A stretch of DNA of 64,000 nt from Mycobacterium sp. 852002-10029_SCH5224772. Its GTDB lineage: Bacteria; Actinomycetota; Actinomycetes; Mycobacteriales; Mycobacteriaceae. The position numbers and the translations under genes were made by a program. This document shows, piece after piece, positions 22,409 to 32,100 of the stretch. The DNA is taken from the NCBI RefSeq assembly GCF_001667315.1, contig NZ_LZHT01000110.1, positions 1 through 64,000 on the forward strand. The letters run 5' to 3'. Under the pieces are notes generated by a model. It searched no databases. It saw only the letters and a list, made by a program, of their open reading frames with translations, and had not been told where the DNA came from. How positions within the stretch are numbered: the first letter of the stretch is position 1; each line of letters opens with the position of its first letter.

Positions 22409-24343
22409 ATGCGTAACGCGCTGGCCACCCTCGGCCAGATGGCCTTGGCGGTGCTGGTCGCAGTGGCCGTCGCGGTGGTGTCGCTGACCGCCATCTCCCG
22501 CGTGCAATGGCCGGCGTTCCCGTCATCCAATCAACTTCACGCGCTGACCACCGTGGGCCAGGTCGGCTGCCTGGCCGGGCTTCTCGCCGTCGGCTGGGCG
22601 TGGCGGCGCTCCGGCCGGCCCAGGGGTCGGCTGCTCGCGCGATTGGGTGGGCTGGTCTTCGTGTCGGCGTTCACCGTCGTCACCCTGGGCATGCCGCTGG
22701 GGGCCACCAAGCTGTACCTGTTCGGCATCTCCGTCGACCAGCAGTTCCGCACCGAATACGTGACCCGCCTCGCCGACAACCCCGCGCTGCGCGACATGAC
22801 CTATCTCGGGCTGCCGCCGTTCTACCCGCCCGGCTGGTTCTGGATCGGCGGGCGCGCGGCGGCGCTCAGCGGGACACCGGCCTGGGAGATCTTCAAGCCG
22901 TGGGCCATCACCTCGATCACGATCGCGGTCGCGGTCGCGCTGGTGCTGTGGTGGCGGATGGTGCGGTTCGAGTACGCGCTGATCGTGACCACCGCGACGG
23001 CCGCGGTCACGCTGGCCTACGGCTCGCCCGAGCCCTACTCGGCGATGATCACCGTGCTGTTGCCGCCGGTGCTGGTGCTGACCTGGTCGGGCCTGCGCGC
23101 CGCGGACCGTCCCGACGCGCCGAGACGCGCCGGCTGGGGCGCGGTGATCGGCGCCGGGCTTTTCCTGGGGTGGACGGCCACCTGGTACACGCTGTTGTTC
23201 GGGTTCAGCGCGTTCGCGGTGGGGCTGATGGCGCTGTGGCTGGCCGGGCGCCGTTGGTATCGAAACAGGAAGAGCGACGGCGTCAAGGCCGCGCTCGATC
23301 CGCTTGCGCGCTTGGCCGTCATCGCCGGCATGGCCGTGGTGATCGGATGCACGACCTGGTTGCCGTTCCTGTTGCGAGCGGCCGGCAGCCCGATCAGCAA
23401 CACCGGAGGCGCCGCCCACTACCTGCCGGCCGACGGGGCCGAGCTGACCTTCCCGATGCTGCAGTTCACGCTGCTCGGCATCGTCGCCATGATCGGCACC
23501 CTGTGGCTGGTGGTGCGGGCCCGCTCCTCGGTACGGGCGGGCGCGCTGGCCATCGGCGTGCTCGCCGTCTACCTGTGGTCGTTGCTGTCGATGCTCACCA
23601 CGTTGGCGCGCGTCACGCTGTTGTCGTTCCGGCTGCAGCCGACCCTGAGCGTGCTGCTGGTGGCCGCCGGGGCGTTCGGATTCCTTGAACTCGCTGCGGC
23701 GCTGGCCGCCGCGGGCCGCGATCGGAGTTGGGGCCGAACCGTCTCCCCGGTGGCCGGCGCGATCGGCCTGGCCGCGGCGATCGCGTTCAGCCAGGACATC
23801 CCCGACGTGCTGCGCCCGGATCTCACCATCGCCTACACCGACACCGACGGCAACGGGCAGCGCGGCGACCGGCGGCCGCCCAGCGCCGAAAAGTTCTATG
23901 CGACAATCGATCACGACATCACGCAGGTGACGGGCAGGCCCCGTGACCAGACCGTGGTGATGACGGCCGACTACAGCTTCCTGTCCTTCTATCCCTACTG
24001 GGGATTCCAGGGACTCACGTCGCACTACGCCAACCCGCTCGCCCAATTCGACCTGCGGGCCGCGCAGATCAACAAGTGGTCCAAGCTCAAGACCGCCGAC
24101 GAGCTGATCCACGCGCTGGATACCTGCCCTTGGCCGCCGCCGACCGTATTCCTGATGCGCCGCGGCGCCGGTTCTGGTTTGGGAGGCAACTACACCCTGC
24201 GGCTGGCCGAGGACGTCTATCCCAACCAGCCCAACGTGCGGCGCTACACCGTCGATCTGCGCGGTGCGCTGTTCGACAGCCCACGCTTCGTCGTCCGCAG
24301 CGTCGGCCCCTTCGTGCTGGCCATCCGCAAGCCGGCGGCGTAG
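22409..24343 (+). CDS. aftA: arabinofuranosyltransferase AftA
   Basis: 644 residues, matching Rv3792 (GT85, GT-C fold). About eleven transmembrane helices occupy residues 5-480, followed by a periplasmic C-terminal domain (VMTADYSFLSFYPYWGFQGL onward). AftA adds the first arabinofuranose to the galactan backbone from decaprenylphosphoryl-arabinose. It starts 2 nt after dprE2 and ends 6 nt before embC, so the five genes from GtrA to embC look like one operon. Confidence 0.92.
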   Translation: MRNALATLGQMALAVLVAVAVAVVSLTAISRVQWPAFPSSNQLHALTTVGQVGCLAGLLAVGWAWRRSGRPRGRLLARLGGLVFVSAFTVVTLGMPLGATKLYLFGISVDQQFRTEYVTRLADNPALRDMTYLGLPPFYPPGWFWIGGRAAALSGTPAWEIFKPWAITSITIAVAVALVLWWRMVRFEYALIVTTATAAVTLAYGSPEPYSAMITVLLPPVLVLTWSGLRAADRPDAPRRAGWGAVIGAGLFLGWTATWYTLLFGFSAFAVGLMALWLAGRRWYRNRKSDGVKAALDPLARLAVIAGMAVVIGCTTWLPFLLRAAGSPISNTGGAAHYLPADGAELTFPMLQFTLLGIVAMIGTLWLVVRARSSVRAGALAIGVLAVYLWSLLSMLTTLARVTLLSFRLQPTLSVLLVAAGAFGFLELAAALAAAGRDRSWGRTVSPVAGAIGLAAAIAFSQDIPDVLRPDLTIAYTDTDGNGQRGDRRPPSAEKFYATIDHDITQVTGRPRDQTVVMTADYSFLSFYPYWGFQGLTSHYANPLAQFDLRAAQINKWSKLKTADELIHALDTCPWPPPTVFLMRRGAGSGLGGNYTLRLAEDVYPNQPNVRRYTVDLRGALFDSPRFVVRSVGPFVLAIRKPAA

Positions 24344-24349
24344 CGGCTG

Positions 24350-27300
24350 ATGAGCACCGAGACCACGCCTCAAACGGGGCCTCACACGGCCGAAGAACTA
24401 GCATCTAGCACCGTGCAAGACAGGGAAGCCAATCACCGGATCGCCCGGCTGGTTGCTTCCGTCGCCGGGCTGCTCGGCGTGCTGCTGGCCATCGCCACCC
24501 CACTGCTGCCGGTCGACCAGACCACCGCCCAGCTGAACTGGCCCCAGAACGGCACCTTCGGCAGCGTCGACGCGCCCCTGATCGGGTACGTCGCCACCGA
24601 TTTGAACATCACCGTCCCGTGCCAGGCCGCCGCCGGGCTGACCGGAGGAGGCAACGCCGGCAAGACGGTGCTGCTGTCGACGGTGCCCAAGCAGGCGCCC
24701 AAGGCCGTGGACCGCGGCCTGCTGATCGTGCGCGCCAACGACGAACTGGTGCTGGTGGTGCGCAACGTCCCGGTGGTGAGCGCCCCGCTGAGCCAGGTGC
24801 TCAGCCCGGCCTGCCAGCGGTTGACGTTCACCGCGCACGCCGACCGGATCACCGCCGAGTTCGTCGGGCTGACCCAGGGACCCAACGCCGAACATCCCGG
24901 CTCGCCGCTGCGCGGCGAGAAGAGCGGCTATGACTTCCGGCCGCAGATCGTCGGCGTCTTCACCGATTTGACCGGGCCGACACCGCCCGGGCTGAGCTTC
25001 TCGGCGACCATCGACACCCGCTACAGCAGCAGCCCCACCCCGTTGAAGATGGCCGCGATGATCCTGGGCCTGGTGCTGACTGCCGCGTCGCTGGTCGCGC
25101 TGCACCGGCTGGACACCGCCGACGGAACCCGGCACCGCCGCTTCCTGCCCGCGCGCTGGTGGTCGGTCGGCGCCCTGGACGCCCTGGTCATCGCGGTGCT
25201 GGTGTGGTGGCATTTCGTCGGCGCCAACACGTCCGACGACGGCTACATCCTGACCATGGCGCGGGTGTCCGAGCACGCCGGCTATATGGCCAACTACTAC
25301 CGCTGGTTCGGCACGCCCGAGGCCCCCTTCGGCTGGTACTACGACCTGCTGGCGCTGTGGGCCCACGTCAGCACCACCAGCATCTGGATGCGGTTGCCCA
25401 CCTTGGTGATGGCGCTGACGTGCTGGTGGGTGATCAGCCGGGAAGTCATGCCCCGCCTGGGCCATGCGGTCAAGCAGAACCGGGCGGCGGCCTGGACCGC
25501 GGCGGGCACGTTCCTGGCGGTCTGGCTCCCGCTCGACAACGGCCTGCGCCCCGAGCCGATCATCGCCCTGGGCATCTCGCTGACGTGGTGTTCGGTGGAG
25601 CGCGCGGTGGCCACCAGCCGGCTGCTGCCGGTGGCGATCGCGTGCATCATCGGCGCGCTGACCCTGTTCTCCGGGCCGACGGGCATCGCCTCGATCGGTG
25701 CTCTGCTGGTCGCGATCGGGCCACTGCGCACCATCCTGCACCGCAGGATCAAGCGATTCGGCGCGCTGCCGCTGGTGCTGCCGTTGCTGGCCGCCGTCAC
25801 CGTCACCGCCATCCTGATCTTCCGTGACCAGACGCTGGCCGGTGAGGTCCAGGCCACCATGCTCAAGCGCGCCGTCGGCCCCAGCCTGAGTTGGTTCGAC
25901 GAACACATCCGCTACGAGCGGCTGTTCATGGCCAGCCCCGACGGGTCGGTGGCCCGCCGGTTCGCCGTGCTGGCGCTGGTACTCGCGCTCGGGGTCACGG
26001 TCGCGATGTCGTTGCGCAAGGGCCGAATTCCGGGCACCGCCACCGGGCCCAGCCGGCGCATCGTCGGGATCACCATCATCTCCTTCGTCGCGATGATGTT
26101 CACCCCCACCAAATGGACCCACCACTTCGGCGTGTTCGCCGGACTCGCCGGACCGCTGGGCGCGCTGGCCGCGGTCGCGGTGACGGCCGTGGCCATGCGG
26201 TCCCGGCGCAACCGCACCGTGTACGCCGCCGTGGTGCTGTTCTTGGTCGCGCTGTCGTTCGCCAGCGTCAACGGTTGGTGGTACGTATCGAATTTCGGTG
26301 TGCCGTGGTCGAATGCGTTCCCGGCGTGGCATTACGCGTTCGCCACCGCGCTGCTCGGGCTGACCGTGGCGGTGCTGCTGCTGGCGGCATGGTTCCACTT
26401 CGTCGCCCCCGACAACGGGCCGCCCAGAACCCGCGCGGGGGCACGGGCGGCCGGAATCATCCAGTCCCCGTTGGCCATTGCGACATGGGCGCTGGTGGTG
26501 TTCGAGGTGGCATCGCTGACCCTGGCGATGACCGACCAATATCCGGCGTGGTCGGTCGGCCGTTCCAACCTGCAAGCCCTGACCGGCAAGTCGTGTGGAC
26601 TGGCCGAGGACGTGCTGGTGGAGCAGGACGCAGGCGCGGGCATGCTATCGCCGGTGAACGGCTCGGCGGCCGACGCGCTCGGGGCCGGCATGTCGGAAGC
26701 CTTCACGCCCAACGGAATTCCCGCCGACGTCCGCGCCGACCCGGTGATGGAACGGCCGGGCGACCGCAGTTTTGTCAACGACGAGGAGAAGACCGGCAGC
26801 AACCAGCCGGGCACCGAGGGCGGCACCACCCCCGCCCCGGGGATCAACGGCTCGTCCGCACAGCTGCCCTTCAACCTCGACCCCGCGCGCACACCGGTGC
26901 TCGGCAGCTGGCGCTCGGGCATCCAGATTCCCGCGCACCTGCGGTCGGGCTGGTATCGGCTGCCCGCCCGCGACAAGGCGCGGCCGCTGCTGGTGGTGAG
27001 CGCGTCCGGGCGCTTCGACCCCCGCGAGGTCCAGGTGCAGTGGGCCACCGACGAGCAGGCGGCCAGCGGACATCCCGGCGGCTCGTTCCAATTCGCCGAC
27101 GTGGGCGCATCCCCGGCGTGGCGCAACCTGCGGCTGCCGCTGTCGGCGATTCCGACTGCGGCCACCCAGATTCGACTGGTCGCCGACGACGAAGACCTGG
27201 CTCCGCAACACTGGATCGCGTTGACCCCGCCGCGGATTCCGCAGCTGCGCACGCTGCAGGACGTGGTGGGCTCCACCGATCCGGTGTTCCTGGACTGGCT

Positions 27301-27628
27301 CGTCGGGCTGGCCTTTCCCTGCCAGCGCCCGTTCGGGCATCAGAACGGTGTCGACGAGGCGCCGAAGTGGCGCATCCTGCCCGACCGGTTCGGCGCCGAG
27401 GCCAACTCGCCGGTGATGGACAACAACGGCGGTGGTCCGCTCGGCGTCACCGAGTTGTTGGCGAAGGCGACCACGATGGCCACCTATTTGAAGGACGACT
27501 GGTCCCGCGACTGGGGCTCGCTGCAACGGCTGACGCCGTACTATCCCGGCGCGCAGCCGGCCCAGCTGCTCCTGGGGACGACGACGCGCAGCGGTCTGTG
27601 GAACCCGGCGCCGCTGCGCAAGACCTAG
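24350..27628 (+). CDS. embC: arabinosyltransferase EmbC
   Basis: 1092 residues (M. tuberculosis EmbC 1094). GT-C topology: periplasmic domain between the first two helices, a catalytic loop with the acidic pair Asp296-Asp297 in NTSDDGYIL, a proline-motif region (FTPTKWTHHFGVF) and a large C-terminal carbohydrate-binding domain ending PLRKT. EmbC extends the arabinan of lipoarabinomannan; EmbA/B act on arabinogalactan. PQNGTFGSVDAPLIGYVATD near the N-terminus is specific to EmbC among the three. Unlike in M. tuberculosis, embA does not follow directly: about 1.56 kb with three genes intervenes. Confidence 0.95.
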   Translation: MSTETTPQTGPHTAEELASSTVQDREANHRIARLVASVAGLLGVLLAIATPLLPVDQTTAQLNWPQNGTFGSVDAPLIGYVATDLNITVPCQAAAGLTGGGNAGKTVLLSTVPKQAPKAVDRGLLIVRANDELVLVVRNVPVVSAPLSQVLSPACQRLTFTAHADRITAEFVGLTQGPNAEHPGSPLRGEKSGYDFRPQIVGVFTDLTGPTPPGLSFSATIDTRYSSSPTPLKMAAMILGLVLTAASLVALHRLDTADGTRHRRFLPARWWSVGALDALVIAVLVWWHFVGANTSDDGYILTMARVSEHAGYMANYYRWFGTPEAPFGWYYDLLALWAHVSTTSIWMRLPTLVMALTCWWVISREVMPRLGHAVKQNRAAAWTAAGTFLAVWLPLDNGLRPEPIIALGISLTWCSVERAVATSRLLPVAIACIIGALTLFSGPTGIASIGALLVAIGPLRTILHRRIKRFGALPLVLPLLAAVTVTAILIFRDQTLAGEVQATMLKRAVGPSLSWFDEHIRYERLFMASPDGSVARRFAVLALVLALGVTVAMSLRKGRIPGTATGPSRRIVGITIISFVAMMFTPTKWTHHFGVFAGLAGPLGALAAVAVTAVAMRSRRNRTVYAAVVLFLVALSFASVNGWWYVSNFGVPWSNAFPAWHYAFATALLGLTVAVLLLAAWFHFVAPDNGPPRTRAGARAAGIIQSPLAIATWALVVFEVASLTLAMTDQYPAWSVGRSNLQALTGKSCGLAEDVLVEQDAGAGMLSPVNGSAADALGAGMSEAFTPNGIPADVRADPVMERPGDRSFVNDEEKTGSNQPGTEGGTTPAPGINGSSAQLPFNLDPARTPVLGSWRSGIQIPAHLRSGWYRLPARDKARPLLVVSASGRFDPREVQVQWATDEQAASGHPGGSFQFADVGASPAWRNLRLPLSAIPTAATQIRLVADDEDLAPQHWIALTPPRIPQLRTLQDVVGSTDPVFLDWLVGLAFPCQRPFGHQNGVDEAPKWRILPDRFGAEANSPVMDNNGGGPLGVTELLAKATTMATYLKDDWSRDWGSLQRLTPYYPGAQPAQLLLGTTTRSGLWNPAPLRKT

Positions 27629-27676
27629 AGTTCCGGCCTCGCTTCCGGCCGGCGCGGCCCTTGAGATCCAGTATCG

Positions 27677-27692
27677 GTAAGTCTAAGCTTAC
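27677..27692. promoter_or_regulatory. probable operator of the ArsR-type regulator
   Basis: GTAAG (27677-27681) and CTTAC (27688-27692) form an inverted repeat with a 6-bp spacer, and TAAGCTTA at 27684-27691 is itself a perfect palindrome. It ends 5 bp before the GTG at 27698 and includes the TANNNT-like TAAGCT, so a bound repressor would block the promoter. Confidence 0.5.
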
Positions 27693-27697
27693 GGTTC

Positions 27698-28021
27698 GTG
27701 GTCACTTACCAAAGCGATGCCGGGTGGCTGGCATTGGCGGACGGGACGCGGCGGGCCATCGTGGAACGACTCGCGCACGGCCCGTCGGCGGTCGGTGAGC
27801 TGGCCCGTGACCTGCCGGTCAGCAGACCGGCGGTGTCGCAGCACCTCAAGGTGCTCAAATCCGCCGGGCTGGTGCGCGACCGCGCCGCCGGAACCCGCCG
27901 CGTCTATCAGCTCGATCCCACCGGCCTCGAGGCGATGCGCGCCGATCTTGACCGGTTCTGGACACAGGCGCTGGCCGGCTATGCGCGGACCATCGATGAG
28001 ATCAACGAAGGAAACCCATGA
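27698..28021 (+). CDS. ArsR/SmtB-family winged-helix regulator
   Basis: 107 residues from the GTG at 27698. Standard ArsR fold: LALADGTRRAIVERLAHGPSAVGELARDLPVSRPAVSQHLKVLKSAGLV, with recognition helix SRPAVSQHLKVL and wing RAAGTRRVYQL. No metal-binding cysteine pair (ELCVCD) is present, so it is of the non-metal group usually encoded beside SRPBCC proteins. Its stop overlaps the ATG of such a gene by 4 nt. Autoregulation through the palindrome at 27677-27692 is likely. Confidence 0.85.
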   Translation: MVTYQSDAGWLALADGTRRAIVERLAHGPSAVGELARDLPVSRPAVSQHLKVLKSAGLVRDRAAGTRRVYQLDPTGLEAMRADLDRFWTQALAGYARTIDEINEGNP

Positions 28022-28506
28022 CGCCACAACGGATTCCCACCGTCACCCATCACGCCGTCGTCAACGCTCCCATCGAGCGCGCGTTCGCCGTCTTCACCGA
28101 ACGGTTCGGCGCATTCAAGCCGCGCGAGCACAATCTGTTGGCGGTCCCCATCGCCGAGACCGTGTTCGAGCCCCGCGTGGGCGGCCACATCTACGACCGC
28201 GGCGTCGACGGCAGCGTGTGCCGGTGGGCGCGCATCCTGGTCTATGAGCCGCCACATCGGGTGGTGTTCAGCTGGGACATCGGCCCGACATGGCAGCTCG
28301 AGACCGACCCGTCCAAGACCAGCGAAGTGGACGTCCGCTTCACCGCCCACGGCGACCAGCGCACCCGCGTGGAGCTGGAGCACCGCCATCTCGACCGCCA
28401 CGGGCCGGGTTGGCAATCCGTCGCCGACGGGGTCGACGGCGATGCGGGCTGGCCGCTGTACCTGGGTCGCTACGTGGACCTGTTGACCGGCGGTGACCCC
28501 CGATGA
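28018..28506 (+). CDS. SRPBCC/AHSA1-like ligand-binding protein
   Basis: 162 residues. START-like fold: VTHHAVVNAPIERAFAVFTERFGAFKPREH at the N-terminus, VGGHIYDRGVDGSVCRWARIL, then FSWDIGPTWQLE and the C-terminal helix GDAGWPLYLGRYVDLL. Such proteins bind hydrophobic ligands and are the usual partners of non-metal ArsR repressors. ATGA overlaps at both ends couple it to the regulator and to the DinB-like gene, defining a compact three-gene cassette inserted between embC and embA. Confidence 0.8.
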   Translation: MTPQRIPTVTHHAVVNAPIERAFAVFTERFGAFKPREHNLLAVPIAETVFEPRVGGHIYDRGVDGSVCRWARILVYEPPHRVVFSWDIGPTWQLETDPSKTSEVDVRFTAHGDQRTRVELEHRHLDRHGPGWQSVADGVDGDAGWPLYLGRYVDLLTGGDPR

Positions 28507-29126
28507 CCGCCGACCTGATGCCCATGGCCCGCGCGGAGCGGGCGGACCTGGCCGACTTCCTGGCCACGTGTGAGCCGCAGGACTGGGAGGCTCCCACCCT
28601 GTGCACCCGGTGGAGCGTCAAAGACGTTGTCGCGCATGTGATCAGCTACGAAGAACTCGGCACCCTGGGGCTGCTGAAGCGGTTTGCGAAGGGTCGCGTG
28701 GTGCGGGCCAACCAGGTGGGCGTCGAGGAATTCGCGAGCCTGACCCCGCAGCAGCTTTTGGAGTTCCTGCGCAGCCACCTCCAACCGCAAGGATTGACAG
28801 CAAGGTTCGGGGGAATGATCGCGCTCGTCGACGGCACGATCCACCACCAGGACATCCGCCGCGCGCTTGGGCGCCCGCGGGAGGTCCCACCCGACCGGCT
28901 GGTGCGGATCCTGCCCCTGGTGCCGGGCAACCCGAGGCTCGGCGCGGGGCGACGGATCAGGGGCCTGCGCCTGCGCGCCACCGACCTCGCTTGGACGCAC
29001 GGCGAGGGGCCCGAGGTAACCGGCCCCGGCGAGGCGTTGCTGATGGCGATGTCCGGGCGCCCGGCCGCACTCGCCGACCTCGACGGTCCGGGGCGTGCCA
29101 CCCTGGCGGCCCGGCTCGACGGATAG
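28503..29126 (+). CDS. maleylpyruvate isomerase-family (MDMPI/DinB-like) protein
   Basis: 207 residues. N-terminal four-helix bundle: DLADFLATCEPQDWEAPTLCTRWSVKDVVAHVI with the metal His in VVAHV, and later GTIHHQDIRRALG supplying further ligands. The C-terminal part (LRLRATDLAWTHGEGPEVTGPGEALLMAMSGR) is the SCP2-like half. Mycothiol-dependent enzymes of this family catalyse isomerisation or conjugation of small electrophiles. As the third member of the ArsR-SRPBCC cassette it may detoxify the ligand sensed by the regulator (inference). Confidence 0.75.
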   Translation: MTADLMPMARAERADLADFLATCEPQDWEAPTLCTRWSVKDVVAHVISYEELGTLGLLKRFAKGRVVRANQVGVEEFASLTPQQLLEFLRSHLQPQGLTARFGGMIALVDGTIHHQDIRRALGRPREVPPDRLVRILPLVPGNPRLGAGRRIRGLRLRATDLAWTHGEGPEVTGPGEALLMAMSGRPAALADLDGPGRATLAARLDG

Positions 29127-29175
29127 CCCGCCCGCTGCGCGGCCCCGCGTCCCGATGGCACAAAGCCGCGTCGCT

Positions 29176-29181
29176 TACGAT
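29176..29181 (+). promoter_or_regulatory. -10 box TACGAT upstream of embA
   Basis: TACGAT ends 8 nt before the GTG of embA at 29190. Its C occupies position -12 relative to the start codon, the numbered site at which ethambutol-associated C-to-T changes are known in M. tuberculosis. The same change here would give TATGAT, nearer the -10 consensus. Confidence 0.45.
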
Positions 29182-29189
29182 CGAGCCTC

Positions 29190-32100
29190 GTGCCCCACGA
29201 CGGTAATGAGCGATCGCAGCGGATCCCCCGATCGGTGGCCGCGGTCGCGGGAATCGTGGGCCTGCTGCTGTGTCTCCTCGTCCCGGTGCTTCCGGCGACG
29301 CAGACCACGGCGACGGTCCTGTGGCCGCAGGGCACCGTGGACGGGCACGTCAGCCAGATCACCGCGCCCCTGGTGTCGGGGGCGCCGCGCGCGCTGGACA
29401 TCTCCATCCCCTGCCGCGACATCGCCACCCTGCCCGCCAACGGGGGTTTGGTGGTCTCGACTCTGCCCCCCGGCGGGATGGACGCCGGGAAGAACGGGCT
29501 GTTCGTGCGGGCCAACAAGGACGTGGTCGTCGTCGCGTTCCGCGACACCGTCGCGGCGGTGGCGCAGCGCTCGGCGATCGCCGCCGGGGCCTGCACCGTG
29601 CTGCACGCCTGGGCCGGCATCGAGGCGGCCGGCGCCGAATTCGTCGGCATACCCGGCGCCTCCGGCATCCTGCCGGCCGAGAAGAAGCCCCAGGTCGGCG
29701 GGATCTTCACCGATTTGAAGGTGCCCGCGGGGCCGGGGCTGTCGGCCCGGGTCGACATCGACACCCGATTCATCACCGCGCCCACCGCCGTCAAGAAGAT
29801 CGTGATGGTGCTGGGGGTCCTGGCCGTGCTGACGGCCATCATCGCGCTCGCGGTGCTGGACCGCCGCAGCCGGGGCGGCAGCACGTTGCTCAACTGGCGC
29901 TCCCCGATCGCCTGGCTCTCCAGGTACCGACCCGGCACGCACCTGGCCAACTGGCGGCGCGTCGGCGTGGCGACGTGGATCGCCGACGCCGGGGTGATCG
30001 CAACCCTGTTGCTGTGGCACATCATTGGTGCCACCACTTCGGATGACGGCTACAACCTGACCATCGCCCGCGTCGCCCCCCGGGCCGGCTACGTCACCAA
30101 CTACTATCGCTACTTCGGCACCACCGACGCCCCCTTCGACTGGTACCTGGGCGTGCTGTCCAAGCTGGCCTCGGTGAGCACCACCGGCGTGTGGATGCGG
30201 CTGCCCGCCACGCTCGCCGGAATTGCCTGCTGGCTGATCATCAGCCATTGGCTGTTGCGCCGGCTGGGGCCGGGCCGCGGTGGATTGGCCGCCAACCGGA
30301 TCGCCGTGTTCACCGCGGGCGCGGTGTTCGTCGCGGCCTGGCTGCCGTTCAACAACGGGCTGCGGCCCGAGCCGCTGATCGCCCTCGGTGTGCTCGTCAC
30401 CTGGATGCTGGTGGAACGGGCGATCGCGCTGCGACGGCTCGCCCCGGCCGCGATCGCCATCATCGTGGCGCTGCTGACCGCGACCCTGGCACCGCAGGGT
30501 CTGATCGCCGTCGCCGCGCTGCTGACCGGGGCGCGGGCCGTCGCCCAGACGATCCGGCGCCGCCGGGCGAGCGACGGGCTGCTGGCTCCGCTGGCGGTGC
30601 TGGCCGCGTCGCTCTCGGTGATCCTCGTGGTGGTGTTCCGCAGCCAGACGCTGGCCACGGTGCTCGAGTCCGCCCGGATCAAATACAAGGTCGGGCCGAC
30701 GATCGCCTGGTACCAGGACTGGCTGCGCTACTACTTCCTCACCGTCGAGTCGAACCCCGACGGATCGATGGCGCGCCGCTTCGCGGTGCTGATCCTGCTG
30801 CTGTGCCTGTTCGGGATGCTCGTGATCCTGCTGCGCCGCGGCCGCGTGCCGGGGGTGGCCAGCGGCCCGGCGTGGCGGCTGATCGGCACCACCGCGATCG
30901 GGCTGTTGCTTTTGACGTTCACCCCGACCAAGTGGGCGATTCAGTTCGGTGCCTTCGCGGGACTGGCCGGGGCGCTGGGCGCGGTCACCGCGTTCGCGTG
31001 CTCGCGGATCGGCCTGCACAACCGCCGCAATCTGACGCTGTACGTGACGGCGCTGCTGTTCGTACTGGCGGTGGCCACCTCCGGCATCAACGGATGGTTC
31101 TACGTCGGCAACTACGGGGTGCCGTGGTACGACATCCAGCCGGTCGTCGCCAGCCACCCGGTGACGTCGATGTTCTTGACGTTGTCGATCATCACCGGCC
31201 TGCTGGCCGCCTGGCAGCACTTCCGGATGGACTACGCCGGCCACACCGAGGTCAAGGACAACCGGCGCAACCGCGTCCTGGCGTCGACCCCGCTGCTGGT
31301 GGTCGCGACCATCATGGTCGTCGGCGAGGTCGCCTCGCTGACCAAGGGTGCGGTGTTGCGCTACCCGCTCTACACCACCGGCAAGGCCAACCTCGCCGCG
31401 ATCAGTTCGGGGTTGTCTCCCCGCAGTTGCGCCATGGCCGACGACGTGCTGGCCGAGCCCGACCCCAATGCCGGCATGCTGTCACCGGCGCCGGGCCAGA
31501 CCTTCGGCGCCGACGGTCCGCTCGGTGGCGTCAATCCGGTGGGCTTCAAAGCCAAAGGCGTAGGCGATGACCTGAGGTCGTACCCGGTGGTCACCAAACC
31601 CGGGGTGGTGAATTCCGACGCCTCACCCAACAAGCCCAATGCCGCCATGAGCGACGCCGCGGGCACGGCCGGCGGCAGAGGGGCGGTGGGCGTCAACGGC
31701 TCAGATGCTGCGCTGCCGTTCGGGCTGGACCCGGCCCGCACTCCGGTGATGGGTAGCTACGGCGAAAACTCCCTGGCCGCCACCGCCACCTCGGCCTGGT
31801 ACCAGCTGCCGCCCCGCACCCCGGACCGGCCGATCGTCGTGGTGTCGGCGGCCGGTTCCATCTGGTCCTACAAAGAAGACGGCACCTTCACCTACGGACA
31901 GTCGCTCAAACTGCAATGGGGAGTTGCCCACCCGGGCGGGACGACCCAGCCGCTCACCGAGGTGCAGCCGATCGATATCGGACCAGAGCCGGCGTGGCGC
32001 AATCTGCGGTTCCCGCTGACGTGGGCGCCGCCGGAGGCCAACGTGGCGCGCATAGTCGCCTACGACCCGAACCTGAGCTCCGATCAGTGGTTCGCGTTCA

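Noticed and set aside
22523..26575. Long minus-strand frames opposite aftA and embC (620 and 725 codons)
   Set aside because: Low-complexity Arg/Gln/Gly/His-rich shadows of well-supported membrane glycosyltransferase genes.
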